Assembly: GCA_017795105.1 (NCBI GenBank)
Contig: CP051247.1
Location: forward strand, 2,790,001 to 2,854,000
DNA length: 64,000 nt
Direction of reading: 5' to 3'
Source of the DNA: Planctomycetaceae bacterium
GTDB lineage: Bacteria > Planctomycetota > Planctomycetia > Planctomycetales > Planctomycetaceae
The notes under the pieces were generated by a model. It did not search any database, was not told the origin of the DNA, and saw only the letters and a list, made by a program, of their open reading frames with translations. Shown here piece after piece: positions 16,491 to 27,539 of the stretch. How positions within the stretch are numbered: the stretch's first letter is position 1; each line of letters starts with the position of its first letter. The position numbers were made by a program, and so were the translations under genes.

Positions 16491-17946
16491 TGTCTTCTTC
16501 CTGCTCGGTGTCGACTCGTTCGAGGCGAGCGCAGAAGCCGCCGTCCTGTTGGCCGTTGGGCAGGCGGTGTTGCATTTCGGTGCACTGAAACTCGGGGTGC
16601 TGTTCGAGCCAGCGGGTGACGAGCTCTTCGTTTTCCTTCGGTTCGATGCTGCAGGTCGAATAGACGATGCGGCCGTCTTCAGCCAGATAACGGGTCGCAG
16701 TCTCGAGCAGTTGCATCTGGATCTCATTGAGCAGATGAAGCTCGGGGATCGAATATCGCCAGCGAGCTTCGGGCCGTTTGCCGAGCACGCCGGTGTTGCT
16801 GCAGGGGGCGTCGATCAGAATCGCATCGAACGGCTCGCCGGGAATCTGAGGATCGTTCCGTTCGATGAAATGCGTCTGAATGCAGGTCAGGCCGAGTCGC
16901 TCGGCGTTCTCTTCGATCTGCGTGATCCGATGCGGAGCGACTTCACAGGCGATGAGTTCGCCTCGGTCGAGCATCAGCTCGGCGAGTTGCGTTGTCTTGG
17001 TCCCCGGGCCGGCACACAAATCGAGCGAGCGGCTGCCGGGATACGGATTCAACAGGCGAGCCGCCATTGTGGCGGTGCTGTCCTGAACGACAAATTCCCC
17101 TTCCGCGAAGCCCGGCAGATCGCTAAGTCGCGTTCGTGTTTCCACGAGAAAGGAACCGGAGAACTCGGTCGGCGTAATGTCGAGCCCCTGAGCCTGACAT
17201 TTCGCCTGCCAGTCGTCAGGTTCAACAGCCAACCGATTGACGCGAACTGACATCGGTGTCGGGCGAAGCGTGGCGGCACAGAGCGGGAGCAGAACTTCGG
17301 GTTCATAGCGCCGGCTCCATTCGCGAAGGATGCCATCGGAGAGACTGAAAGCGATCCCCAGGTATTGCGTCAGATTCTCAGCCGGATCGGGGAAGACATC
17401 TTCTTCGAGCAGACGATATTCGTCGGGCGTGAGCGGATAAGCGCGAGCGCTCGGCTTGTCGGTCGTCTCGCCACTGAGCAGCCGTTGAACCCCACGCAGG
17501 ACACCGTTGGCGAATTTGGTCCAATTGTCGTGATCGAGCACGCGGCAGAGTTCGACGGTTTCATCGATGGCGGCGTGCTGGACGTCAGTCGGGCCGAAGA
17601 GAAGTTCACTGGCTCCCATCTGCAGCAACGTCCAGAGTTGTTCCTGCACCTGATCGGCCGGACGGGCAATGCACTTCTTCAGAATGTGATCGATCGTACG
17701 ACGGCGGACAATCAGGCGTTCGGCCCAAGCTCCGGCCTGCGGCTTGAGTTCGTCGGGAATTCGCATCGTCGTGAGCAGATCGCGGACGAGCTTCTTTTGA
17801 ATCCGATGCGCTTCGACCAGCAGGAAGACGGCGTGCCGAACGGTCTCCGGTTTGTTGATCCGGTTCTGATTCGGATTCGGTTTTCGCGAGCGGGAGCGGC
17901 CGCGGGATTGATTGCGGGAGCGGAACGGGCGTTTGCGTTGGGGCAT
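16483..17946 (-). CDS. rsmB: 16S rRNA (cytosine-967-C5)-methyltransferase RsmB
   Basis: A 487-residue protein. A basic N-terminal tail (RSRNQSRGRSRSRKPN) precedes a NusB-like domain (about 30-165: RHAVFLLVEAHR, LLQMGASELLFG). The class I methyltransferase domain carries the SAM motif DLCAGPGTKTTQLAE, the motif IV cysteine in DAPCSNTGVLGKRPEARW and the catalytic cysteine in STCSIEPKENEE, as in RsmB/NOL1-type m5C enzymes. It methylates C967 of 16S rRNA. The frame is open to 18003, but the ATG at 17946 starts directly before the basic tail. The last residues (acidic EEDTP) and the TAG stop lie within the border of an R2 repeat, so the native C-terminus may have been changed by repeat insertion. 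Confidence 0.93.
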   Translation of the reverse strand: MPQRKRPFRSRNQSRGRSRSRKPNPNQNRINKPETVRHAVFLLVEAHRIQKKLVRDLLTTMRIPDELKPQAGAWAERLIVRRRTIDHILKKCIARPADQVQEQLWTLLQMGASELLFGPTDVQHAAIDETVELCRVLDHDNWTKFANGVLRGVQRLLSGETTDKPSARAYPLTPDEYRLLEEDVFPDPAENLTQYLGIAFSLSDGILREWSRRYEPEVLLPLCAATLRPTPMSVRVNRLAVEPDDWQAKCQAQGLDITPTEFSGSFLVETRTRLSDLPGFAEGEFVVQDSTATMAARLLNPYPGSRSLDLCAGPGTKTTQLAELMLDRGELIACEVAPHRITQIEENAERLGLTCIQTHFIERNDPQIPGEPFDAILIDAPCSNTGVLGKRPEARWRYSIPELHLLNEIQMQLLETATRYLAEDGRIVYSTCSIEPKENEELVTRWLEQHPEFQCTEMQHRLPNGQQDGGFCARLERVDTEQEEDTP

Positions 17947-18291
17947 AAAATCAGCGTCGAAAGTCAGAGAAGGACCGGCGGGCGATGTCTGACGGCGAAC
18001 CATCGCGCGAGGAGCCGGGGCAGAGAGCGGCTGGCTTCCGCCATGCTAGATAATTCCGTGAGAACTGCAACCTCTGCTGTGGTGGCAACTTGGAGCGAAT
18101 CCGCGAATCCGCCTTGCCGATTTTTCCTGGAATCGCATAAACTCCCCGTCCGCGCACCGGGGGGGTGCGCTATGCGGCTGCCAGCGATCGCAACGTGGAG
18201 ACGTTGTTGCTGACGACGGCCGTCGGCTGGAAGCGGGCGGGGCCGATATTGCCTGCTTCCCACGACAACTGCTCAATCAGGGAAGATGATC
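17947..18291. other. Divergent gap between rsmB and the ATPase gene
   Basis: A 345-bp stretch with no gene I can support. It contains a hairpin, gcgcacc paired with ggtgcgc at 18152-18170, and a weaker one around 18188-18210 (caacgtggagacgttg). Both precede the plus-strand ATPase gene and could fold in its leader RNA. No confident promoter pair was found. Confidence 0.4.
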
Positions 18292-21200
18292 ATGCGTTTG
18301 GAACGGATCTCCATTTCTCGCCCCGGTTCCGATTTTCACGTCGAACTGAGCGATTTTCGCCCCGGCTTCAACATTGTCTACGGCACCAACGGAGCCGGTA
18401 AGAGCACGACCTGGAATTTCCTGCGGGATTCGCTGTTTCAGGAAAACGAACGCCGTCCAACCTTCGACACCGCTCAGGGAGATCTTGAACTGGCTGGCCC
18501 GGAAGGGCGTGCTCAGGTCAGCTGGAAACCTGGTCAAACCGTGGAAGAAGGCCTGACAACAGACGCGGCGACTCACGACGGGGAACGGGCTCTCACGCAG
18601 GCCGTGCGACGATTCCGCGACCCCCTGGCCCGAACGCTGTTCTTCTCCTGCATGCGGGATCAGGCCGATCTGCAACGGATGCTCGAGGCGGCTCGCCGCG
18701 ATGGCATCGAGCTCGACTCGAAGTCGATGGAGACCAAGTCCGGAAAATGGACGCTCAAGAATCAGCTTTGTCCGCAGGATCGGTCTCACGAAATTCGGGA
18801 TGAAGAAGCCCGCATCGAACGGCTGCAGCGGGAACTAAACGCACTGGAAAGCGAACACGAAGCGAGTTCTCGTTCACGACTCGCAGAGATCGAACGGGCG
18901 GAGCTCGAACTGCGGCAGGCGAAGTCGGTGATCGAGTCGTGTAGCGAAGAACTGCTGCGGATTCAGGGAGAGCTGAAAGCCGCCGAGCTGGCCGAACAGC
19001 AGTTGCGGGAAGAGAACTGCCATCGCACTTCGGCTCGTCTGGGACAACTGATCGATGCGATGAGTGAGCACGAAGAGAACTACCAGAGGCTCCAACGAGC
19101 CGAGGAAGTTCGCAAGGACCTCGAAGAGGAAGCGGCTCGCCTCAAGGCCGCTCACCTGCCGGGATTGCCGAATCAACTGCTGCAGGCCGAGACCCAGCTG
19201 CTTGACTCGCTGCATCGCGATGTGAGTCAGATTCTGGGAGGTTCAACGCCTTGTCCTCAGTGCGGCCAGCATCATCTGCAGCCCTGCGATACTCACTGGC
19301 AAAACCTGCGGAACACCGTGCAGCAGCACACCGCTCAGCTGTCGGAATGGTCGCAGTCGCATTGTCTTTCTCACTGTCAGTGCGATGTGAACTCACTTCG
19401 AAACGACAACCAGCGCAGTCTCGAAGGACTCGATCTCTGGATTGCTCAGCTGGAAGAACGACGTTCGGCACTCGCCGGTTTGTGGAAAACGCAGCCTGAA
19501 ACCGATGGGTGCCCGCAGACGACCATTCGACTTTGCGGCTGCTCGAAGCATGAAGAAGCCCGCCAGCGGCTCATGGTCTTCGCCAATCGTTTCCTGGACG
19601 AAGCCGCTCAGCGTGAAATCGCCAACTGGATCGAAGATTCCGCGACCGGCCTGATCGATGCCGAACGATTCGAAGAACTGAAGCTGCGTCAAAAGGAACT
19701 GCTCAAGCTCAAAGTGATTGCCGAGCAGGACTACAACCGACTGTTCGAGATCCTGAAAGGTCTGCAGGCAGCCGATCTACAGGAAGAATTCGAACGTCGC
19801 CGATCCGAGCTCCTGCAGAAGATTCAGCATCATCAGCTGCAGCTGGAAAAGCTGCGTCAGGAAATCCAGGCGCTGCGGAACGTCGATGAAGTGGTCACCC
19901 GCCTGCGGCTGCTCGAGACTCGCGGCATGCTTTCTTCAGTTCTGACTCAGACTTCGATTCATCTCTGCCGGCACAGTCACGCCAAATGGCGATGCGTGCG
20001 AATCAACTCCGACAGCCGCAAACTGGAAGCACTCTCGTCGGATGCGATCTGGCATCCGTGGGACAATCTGAGCTGCGGCAATCAGCAGTTCATTTCGACC
20101 ATGCTGCGTCTCGTCATCGCTCGCGAGTATCGTCAGCAGGGCTTCGGCTTTGCTCTCATGCTCGATGATGTCCTGGCCGATCACGACTACGAACAACAGC
20201 AGTCGGCGATTCGCATTCTGCGTCAGTACGCCGAAGATGGTCAGCAGATCGTTTACCTGACCTGTCATCAGCATGTGGCAAACGCCTGCGTCGCCGAGGG
20301 CGCTCATCTGCAGCAGATCGTGAAGCCGGGAGCGGCTCCGTTCGTTCCGGAACGTCCGGCTGCTGTCCTGGATCGACCGATCAGCGAGTTCCGGAAAGTG
20401 ACTCCCCCGCCGGTCAAACAGGAGCGTCCGGTGCCGGTTTCGCCTCCGAAACCGGTCGTCACACCCGATCCGGTACGGGCCATTTCGATTACTGAGTTCG
20501 GCCTCGAACCGACCAGCGCCGTAGCGACTCTCCCGCAGGTAGGTCGCAAGCGGGCCGTGCGTCTGGCCGGGCTGAACGTACGGACCATCGACAATTTGCT
20601 GCATGTGCGGTCGGGCGTCGATCAGTTCTGCAAGAAGGCCGGCATCACGCCGACACGGCTGCGTCGCTGGCAGTCGACCGCGCGGTTGCTCTGCTGTGTG
20701 CCGGGATTGAAAGCTTCGGAAGCCCGTTTGTTGGCCCTGTGTGAAATTCGCGATGCCGAATCTCTGGCCGCAATCGAAGATACCGTGTTGCTCGATCGTC
20801 TCGAAAAGCTGCGAACGTCGAATCGCAAGTCGGCTCGGGCTTACAAAAATCATCGTTACGGCATCACGAACGTTCGCGTCTGGAAGCGAGCGGTGATGCA
20901 TCGTCGGAAGTATCCGGGCACGCGAAACGGCGTATCGAATCGTTCGATGCGTTTACGGACGGCTGGCTCCTCGACCGTTGTGCATCGAGCTGCCCGGGCT
21001 CGGGCCACGCGGCCGGAATCGGTTCGCTTCAGCCAGGAACAGCGGACGGCTTCCGCGGTGATCGATCGCCCACAGGTCTCAACGGTTGTTGAAAAAGTTG
21101 CGGCCCCAGCCGAACTGCGGTTCTATCTGTCCCGCGAAAGTCCAGTCGTCGATGCTCCTTCGATCGGTCCCAAAACGGCCAAGCGATTGAACCGCGTCGG

Positions 21201-21552
21201 AATCAAGACCGTCCGAGATCTGCTCAAAGCCGATGTCAAGAAAATCGCCAATCGATTGAACCTGAAGCACATCACGCCGACCGTGCTTGAAGAATGGCAG
21301 CAGCAGGCAAAGCTCGTCTGCTGTATTCCTCAGCTGCGGGGACACGACGCTCAGATTCTCGTCGCCTGTGGCATTTACGATCCGGACGTACTGGCGCACC
21401 AGAACGCCAGCGCTCTGTTCCAGTCGGTTCAGCCGTTTTCGGAATCGCCTCGCGGACAGCGGATTCTCCGGTCCGGCAAGGCTCCGGATCTGGAAGAAGT
21501 TCAGGACTGGATTGGCTGGGCCCGCTGCTCGCGAAAGATCGAAGCGGCCTGA
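18292..21552 (+). CDS. Rad50/SMC-like coiled-coil ATPase fused to two DUF4332-like helix-hairpin-helix modules
   Basis: A 1086-residue protein. The N-terminal ABC-type ATPase half has Walker A GTNGAGKST (31-39) and DQADLQRML (about 123-131). Two acidic, Gln/Glu-rich coiled coils (about 170-290 and 460-540) flank a central Cys-rich part with CPQCG (321-325), a zinc-hook candidate, plus further Cys pairs to about 418. The C-terminal ATPase half has signature LSCGNQQF (593-600), Walker B FALMLDDVLADHD (620-632) and a switch-like YLTCHQH (655-661). A Pro-rich linker leads to two repeats (about 745-870 and 955-1083) with GRKRAVRLAGLNVRTIDNLL and GPKTAKRLNRVGIKTVRDLL, which resemble DUF4332 HhH DNA-binding modules. 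GGGAAG seven bases upstream favours ATG 18292 over the ATG at 18286. A role in DNA repair or chromosome maintenance is inference. Confidence 0.8.
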   Translation: MRLERISISRPGSDFHVELSDFRPGFNIVYGTNGAGKSTTWNFLRDSLFQENERRPTFDTAQGDLELAGPEGRAQVSWKPGQTVEEGLTTDAATHDGERALTQAVRRFRDPLARTLFFSCMRDQADLQRMLEAARRDGIELDSKSMETKSGKWTLKNQLCPQDRSHEIRDEEARIERLQRELNALESEHEASSRSRLAEIERAELELRQAKSVIESCSEELLRIQGELKAAELAEQQLREENCHRTSARLGQLIDAMSEHEENYQRLQRAEEVRKDLEEEAARLKAAHLPGLPNQLLQAETQLLDSLHRDVSQILGGSTPCPQCGQHHLQPCDTHWQNLRNTVQQHTAQLSEWSQSHCLSHCQCDVNSLRNDNQRSLEGLDLWIAQLEERRSALAGLWKTQPETDGCPQTTIRLCGCSKHEEARQRLMVFANRFLDEAAQREIANWIEDSATGLIDAERFEELKLRQKELLKLKVIAEQDYNRLFEILKGLQAADLQEEFERRRSELLQKIQHHQLQLEKLRQEIQALRNVDEVVTRLRLLETRGMLSSVLTQTSIHLCRHSHAKWRCVRINSDSRKLEALSSDAIWHPWDNLSCGNQQFISTMLRLVIAREYRQQGFGFALMLDDVLADHDYEQQQSAIRILRQYAEDGQQIVYLTCHQHVANACVAEGAHLQQIVKPGAAPFVPERPAAVLDRPISEFRKVTPPPVKQERPVPVSPPKPVVTPDPVRAISITEFGLEPTSAVATLPQVGRKRAVRLAGLNVRTIDNLLHVRSGVDQFCKKAGITPTRLRRWQSTARLLCCVPGLKASEARLLALCEIRDAESLAAIEDTVLLDRLEKLRTSNRKSARAYKNHRYGITNVRVWKRAVMHRRKYPGTRNGVSNRSMRLRTAGSSTVVHRAARARATRPESVRFSQEQRTASAVIDRPQVSTVVEKVAAPAELRFYLSRESPVVDAPSIGPKTAKRLNRVGIKTVRDLLKADVKKIANRLNLKHITPTVLEEWQQQAKLVCCIPQLRGHDAQILVACGIYDPDVLAHQNASALFQSVQPFSESPRGQRILRSGKAPDLEEVQDWIGWARCSRKIEAA

Positions 21553-21577
21553 GTTTAGCCAATAGATACGCATTCCA

Positions 21578-21618
21578 AACGCAGCGGAGAAACGAGTTTT
21601 CTCCGCTGCGTTCTTCGT
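21578..21618 (+). terminator. Rho-independent terminator after the ATPase gene
   Basis: A 15-bp perfect stem, aacgcagcggagaaa (21578-21592) with tttctccgctgcgtt (21598-21612), a five-base loop, and the T-rich tail ttcttcgtt. It starts 26 bases after the stop codon at 21552. Confidence 0.85.
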
Positions 21619-21715
21619 TGGTGCCTATAATGAGGCACGACCTCGTCTTAACGGAGAACACAGGTGTGTTACACTGAAGGCGAACGAAGACTGTGTTTCT
21701 AGAAATGAGCGTCCC

Positions 21716-22186
21716 ATGTTATCAACCATCACCGAGTCGTTCTTCGGATCCATCGCCCTGGTTCGACATCCGGAGGAGGATGAAAAACGCTGGCTGACCC
21801 TGTGGAACGAGCGGCGTGGTCAGCACGAAATGATCGCCGCCAGCCGGCTCGAACAGGAGTCATTCCGCGAGTGTCTGGACCGTGAAATCGCCTGGCAGCT
21901 CGATCTCCGTCGAGGCAAGGACTATATCATTTCGAGCATGGCCCGGCTGCATGTCGAACAGGAGCTGGAACTTCCCGGCGACAGTGTGCCCCAGCCGTAC
22001 ATTATCGAGTTCTTCGTGACCGACCCGTACGGCAAGAAAGCAGCCGCCGCCCTCGAAGAGCAGGCCGATGCCCGCTGGCTGAAAGCAACGGAGATCCTCG
22101 ACGGGAAAACCGAAACCGGAGAACCGGTCGACCCCCGCCTCGTTTATCTGCTCGATCGCTTCGAACTGATTTCCCGCCACGCCTGA
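21716..22186 (+). CDS. Hypothetical protein, possibly a degenerate Nudix-like fold
   Basis: A 156-residue soluble protein without signal peptide. I do not recognise the family with confidence. The layout SIALVRHPEEDEKRWLTLWN, then QESFRECLDREIAWQLDL and later PYIIEFFVTDPYG resembles the order of segments in Nudix hydrolases, but the canonical G-x5-E-x7-R-E-x2-E-E box is not intact, so activity is doubtful. Upstream (21627-21642) lies an inverted pair gtgcct/aggcac around ataatg, which could be a promoter or operator. A terminator separates it from the ATPase gene, so it has its own transcript. Confidence 0.6.
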   Translation: MLSTITESFFGSIALVRHPEEDEKRWLTLWNERRGQHEMIAASRLEQESFRECLDREIAWQLDLRRGKDYIISSMARLHVEQELELPGDSVPQPYIIEFFVTDPYGKKAAAALEEQADARWLKATEILDGKTETGEPVDPRLVYLLDRFELISRHA

Positions 22187-22376
22187 AAAATGTTGCCACC
22201 CCCGGGGCTCGGTCTAGAATGCCTTGGGGAAGGCGATGCGATCCGTCCCCCCCTGCTTCCCTGAGATGGCCCAGAAAGATTCTTTCGGCACGGCATAGCC
22301 GTCGGCGAAGCAGTATTGAACGTTCAACGACCGATTCCTGTCTGTGGACGAGAACCGTTGAAGCGGAGAGTAAACA

Positions 22377-22423
22377 GGATGGCCCAGACGTGTCCGTCTG
22401 GGTGACGAAGTCACAGGAGGAGG
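22377..22423. repeat. Dispersed repeat of the ggatggcccagacg family, solo copy
   Basis: ggatggcccagacgtgtccg and onward forms two adjacent hairpins: cccagacg paired with cgtctggg, then gtgac-gaa-gtcac. The same motif occurs twice near 49.85-50.02 kb. It lies in the 469-bp gap between two small unknown genes (22187-22655). Elsewhere in that gap I see only an imperfect palindrome near 22498-22520 and no gene. Confidence 0.65.
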
Positions 22424-22655
22424 CTGTCCCGTGCAGAATCCGTCCGAGAACCTTTGCGAAGTACGCGGCAGCTGCATTCTCCGACGGCTTCGCCGCCCTG
22501 ACAGCACAGCTATCAGGGCTAACCATGGGCTCTCCAGTACGTAATGCAGGTAGACTCAGACAAAGTCGCCAACACCCGAGGAACGTCGACATCACCCAAT
22601 TGGCGGTGCGAGATTTCCTTCTGATTTCCAGCTCTTTTAAACCGGAATCAAACTG

Positions 22656-23066
22656 ATGTGGGACAAACTACCCAACGGCGGCATTGAGAGGGAGATCAAG
22701 CGTCATCTGCACAAGAAGGGGTATCAGCAGGGCGACTATCAGCTTCAGGGGATGGAACTGATTGCCATTGAGCGGCCCGGCTGGAAGCAGATTTTTGAGT
22801 TTCTGCTCATCACCCGAACACCCTCGGGGGATCGCATCTTCCAGAAGGGGCTGATCTTCGATGATCATCGTCGTGGCTCACGGATTCAGATCACCAGCAA
22901 TGAAGCCGAGTTTCAGCGACTGTTTCTCGAGTGGAGCGACGGCATGATTCGCCGCCGCATTTCCGCCCACGAAGTCGACGCCGTCACGATGCGAAATCTG
23001 CTGATCGGCGTCTTCCTGTTCGCGGTCATTGGCTTCCTGTTACTGCTGCAGCTTCCGGCGAGCTAG
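22656..23066 (+). CDS. Small C-terminally anchored protein of unknown function
   Basis: A 136-residue protein, family not recognised. A soluble N-terminal part of about 110 residues (IKRHLHKKGYQQGDYQLQGM, ELIAIERPGWKQIFEFLL) ends in one transmembrane helix, LLIGVFLFAVIGFLLLLQL, close to the C-terminus. This is a tail-anchored topology with most of the protein probably facing the cytoplasm. Its last four bases overlap the convergent ThuA-like gene. No ribosome-binding site stands out before the ATG at 22656. Confidence 0.6.
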   Translation: MWDKLPNGGIEREIKRHLHKKGYQQGDYQLQGMELIAIERPGWKQIFEFLLITRTPSGDRIFQKGLIFDDHRRGSRIQITSNEAEFQRLFLEWSDGMIRRRISAHEVDAVTMRNLLIGVFLFAVIGFLLLLQLPAS

Positions 23067-24082
23067 TCGTCCTGCTTCGTCGGGAAGATCAGCGAGTCCC
23101 AGCCGGCGAGTTCTTCGGGTTTGGCTCGACGGCGATTCTTGTTCTGACCGAACCGAGTCGGTTCATACGGGCCGACAAAGTCGATGTTGAGCGTCGGCGT
23201 GATTTCGCTTTCCCGCCCCAGCGCCCAGAAGCAGGCGTTGACCATCATTCGGCGGAAATCATCGTTCCGCAGGTCTTCCGAGGCTCCGTAGGTCGTGGTG
23301 AAGACTCGAGCCGGCTTCCCGGTCGCGCTGCGATACGTACGGGTCCAGGCACCGGGACATGGCTCTTTGTCTTCGGCAATCGGCGAATCGGGCGTCATCC
23401 CCTGAAGAGGCTGGGCATTTGCCAGTACCTGCGAATCGGCCATCGGTTCGGCCCAGTAGCCGCCCGATTCGACCCAGGGCTGTTCCACACCTCGCATAAT
23501 GGGATGATCTTTCGCGTCCGGCAGCACGTTGAGCCGCGTGCTCATCACGTGGTTCTTGCCGTAATGTCCGGCCCACGTTTCTCCGAGAATCTGACGTCCG
23601 AATCCGTTGTAGAACTCCTTGCCCGGGTATCGATAGTCGAAACGGGCGAACGGGGAGTCCTTGGGAATCTTGAACGCATGGGTCGAGGTTCGCAGGCCCA
23701 CGACCGGGCCGCCCCGTTCGAGGTAGTCGACGATCGGCTGCATCTGCTCGGCCGGGAAGTCCTGGAACCGGAGGAAGATCACCATGAGATCGGCGTCTTC
23801 GAGAACTTCGGTGCCCGGCATGTAACTGGAGCCGGGAAAGATCTCGCCAGTCTCTTTGTCGATCGAGAACAACACGGTGCATTTGCAGCGGTGGTGTTTG
23901 GCCATAATCCGAGCCAGAGCCGGCAGCGTCTCCTCGGAACGATACTCGTGATCTCCCGCCAGAAAAACGATGTGCGACGACTTCTCGCCTTTCACGGTGC
24001 CATCGTAAACGAGCGGTTCCGCGGCCGATGCGACCGTGCTGAACGACATCGCCAGGGCAAGAGTGAGAATCCAGTTACGCAT
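23063..24082 (-). CDS. Secreted ThuA-like domain protein
   Basis: A 339-residue protein with a signal peptide (LTLALAMSFSTVASA, cleavage near residue 20). The body matches ThuA/trehalose-utilisation-like proteins, which have a class I glutamine-amidotransferase-like fold: VFLAGDHEYRSEETLPALA, DADLMVIFLRFQDFPAEQM, YLERGGPVVGLRTSTHAF, then HPIMRGV, RTYRSATGKPARVFTTTYGA and NACFWALG. Exported ThuA-like proteins are common in planctomycetes, usually near sugar-dehydrogenase-like proteins, as here with the divergent gene at 24293. The substrate is unknown; a role in sugar metabolism is inference from the family name. Confidence 0.85.
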   Translation of the reverse strand: MRNWILTLALAMSFSTVASAAEPLVYDGTVKGEKSSHIVFLAGDHEYRSEETLPALARIMAKHHRCKCTVLFSIDKETGEIFPGSSYMPGTEVLEDADLMVIFLRFQDFPAEQMQPIVDYLERGGPVVGLRTSTHAFKIPKDSPFARFDYRYPGKEFYNGFGRQILGETWAGHYGKNHVMSTRLNVLPDAKDHPIMRGVEQPWVESGGYWAEPMADSQVLANAQPLQGMTPDSPIAEDKEPCPGAWTRTYRSATGKPARVFTTTYGASEDLRNDDFRRMMVNACFWALGRESEITPTLNIDFVGPYEPTRFGQNKNRRRAKPEELAGWDSLIFPTKQDD

Positions 24083-24167
24083 CGCTGCTCCAGTGCAAAA
24101 GAGGTCTCTCCACGTATGAAGACGCGGCTGAGTTCGATTCCGATAGGATGAAAACCGTGCTACAGAG

Positions 24168-24195
24168 TTAACAAATCGACCCTGCTTTATACAAT
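24168..24195 (+). promoter_or_regulatory. Predicted sigma70 promoter for the SGNH/dehydrogenase-like gene
   Basis: TTAACA (24168-24173), a 16-bp spacer, then TACAAT (24190-24195); each hexamer has one mismatch to consensus. It predicts a leader of about 90 bases, and the purine-rich GAAAGGA sits about ten bases before the ATG at 24293. Confidence 0.55.
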
Positions 24196-24292
24196 CGTGG
24201 GGCGGCTTTCTTCATCACTGGTGAAGAACCGTTCCTAGAAAAGCGCCCCTCAGAGCTGCCATGTTGCAGCCTGCGAGAAAGGACACACGATT

Positions 24293-26971
<2,679 letters not shown>

Positions 26972-26980
26972 TCGAAACCG

Positions 26981-27017
26981 GCCTCGCGGATCATTCATCT
27001 CATCCGCGAGGCTTTTT
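26981..27017 (+). terminator. Rho-independent terminator
   Basis: A perfect 11-bp stem gcctcgcggat (26981-26991) with atccgcgaggc (27002-27012), ten-base loop, followed by ttttt. It lies ten bases after the stop at 26971. Confidence 0.88.
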
Positions 27018-27264
27018 GTGGAAATCGACCCAAGTGTCGTACTTTTCTGCTGCAAGGACTGGGGATCATTCGTATATGATGGGTGCGTGAATTGACGAAA
27101 GGATCCTTCGTAAGTCCCGTTGCTGCACATGTTTCTGCGATTTCACCACATCGAGGGGTGAAATTGTCGAAAAGCCGGGGAAAATCCGACTGAAAAGACC
27201 GTTCTGTAAGACGATTTACAAACTCGGCGGGCTTGCCGTGCGTATAATCGGTCAGGAGGACGCC

Positions 27265-27423
27265 ATGCGGAAAGAACTTGTCGACATGCAAAGGTTCGTC
27301 ATCGGCCTGATTTTGGTCATGCTGCTGCTGATCGGGCTGCGACTCTGGCGTCAGGATGGGGATAAACCGCTGACCGAGGAAGCTCCTGCCACCGCAGGAT
27401 CGGTGACAACCGTCAGCTTCTAG
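27265..27423 (+). CDS. Small single-pass membrane protein
   Basis: A 52-residue protein. A short basic start (MRKELVDMQR) is followed by one transmembrane helix, FVIGLILVMLLLIGLRLW, and an acidic, Ala/Thr-rich tail. Support for translation comes from a consensus AGGAGG five bases before the ATG. A TATAAT at 27242-27247 is upstream but without a good -35. It ends 117 bp before the MsrAB gene on the same strand, so the two may share a transcript. The function is unknown. Confidence 0.6.
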   Translation: MRKELVDMQRFVIGLILVMLLLIGLRLWRQDGDKPLTEEAPATAGSVTTVSF

Positions 27424-27539
27424 TGTCCCTGCGACTCCGGCCCGCTGGTCGGAGAGCGCGTCTGGACTTGTCGGTTCTCATCTGGGTCGACAAGATGCAC
27501 GCTGAACGACGGATCGAAACTGCAACACGGGGAATTCGA

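Noticed and set aside
18286..18292. ATG at 18286 as start of the Rad50-like gene
   Set aside because: The purine-rich GGGAAG would abut this ATG directly; the ATG at 18292 has proper spacing.
22931..24151. A 406-codon plus-strand frame over the ThuA-like gene
   Set aside because: Antisense to an exported ThuA-like protein; no domain, starts inside the preceding gene in another frame.
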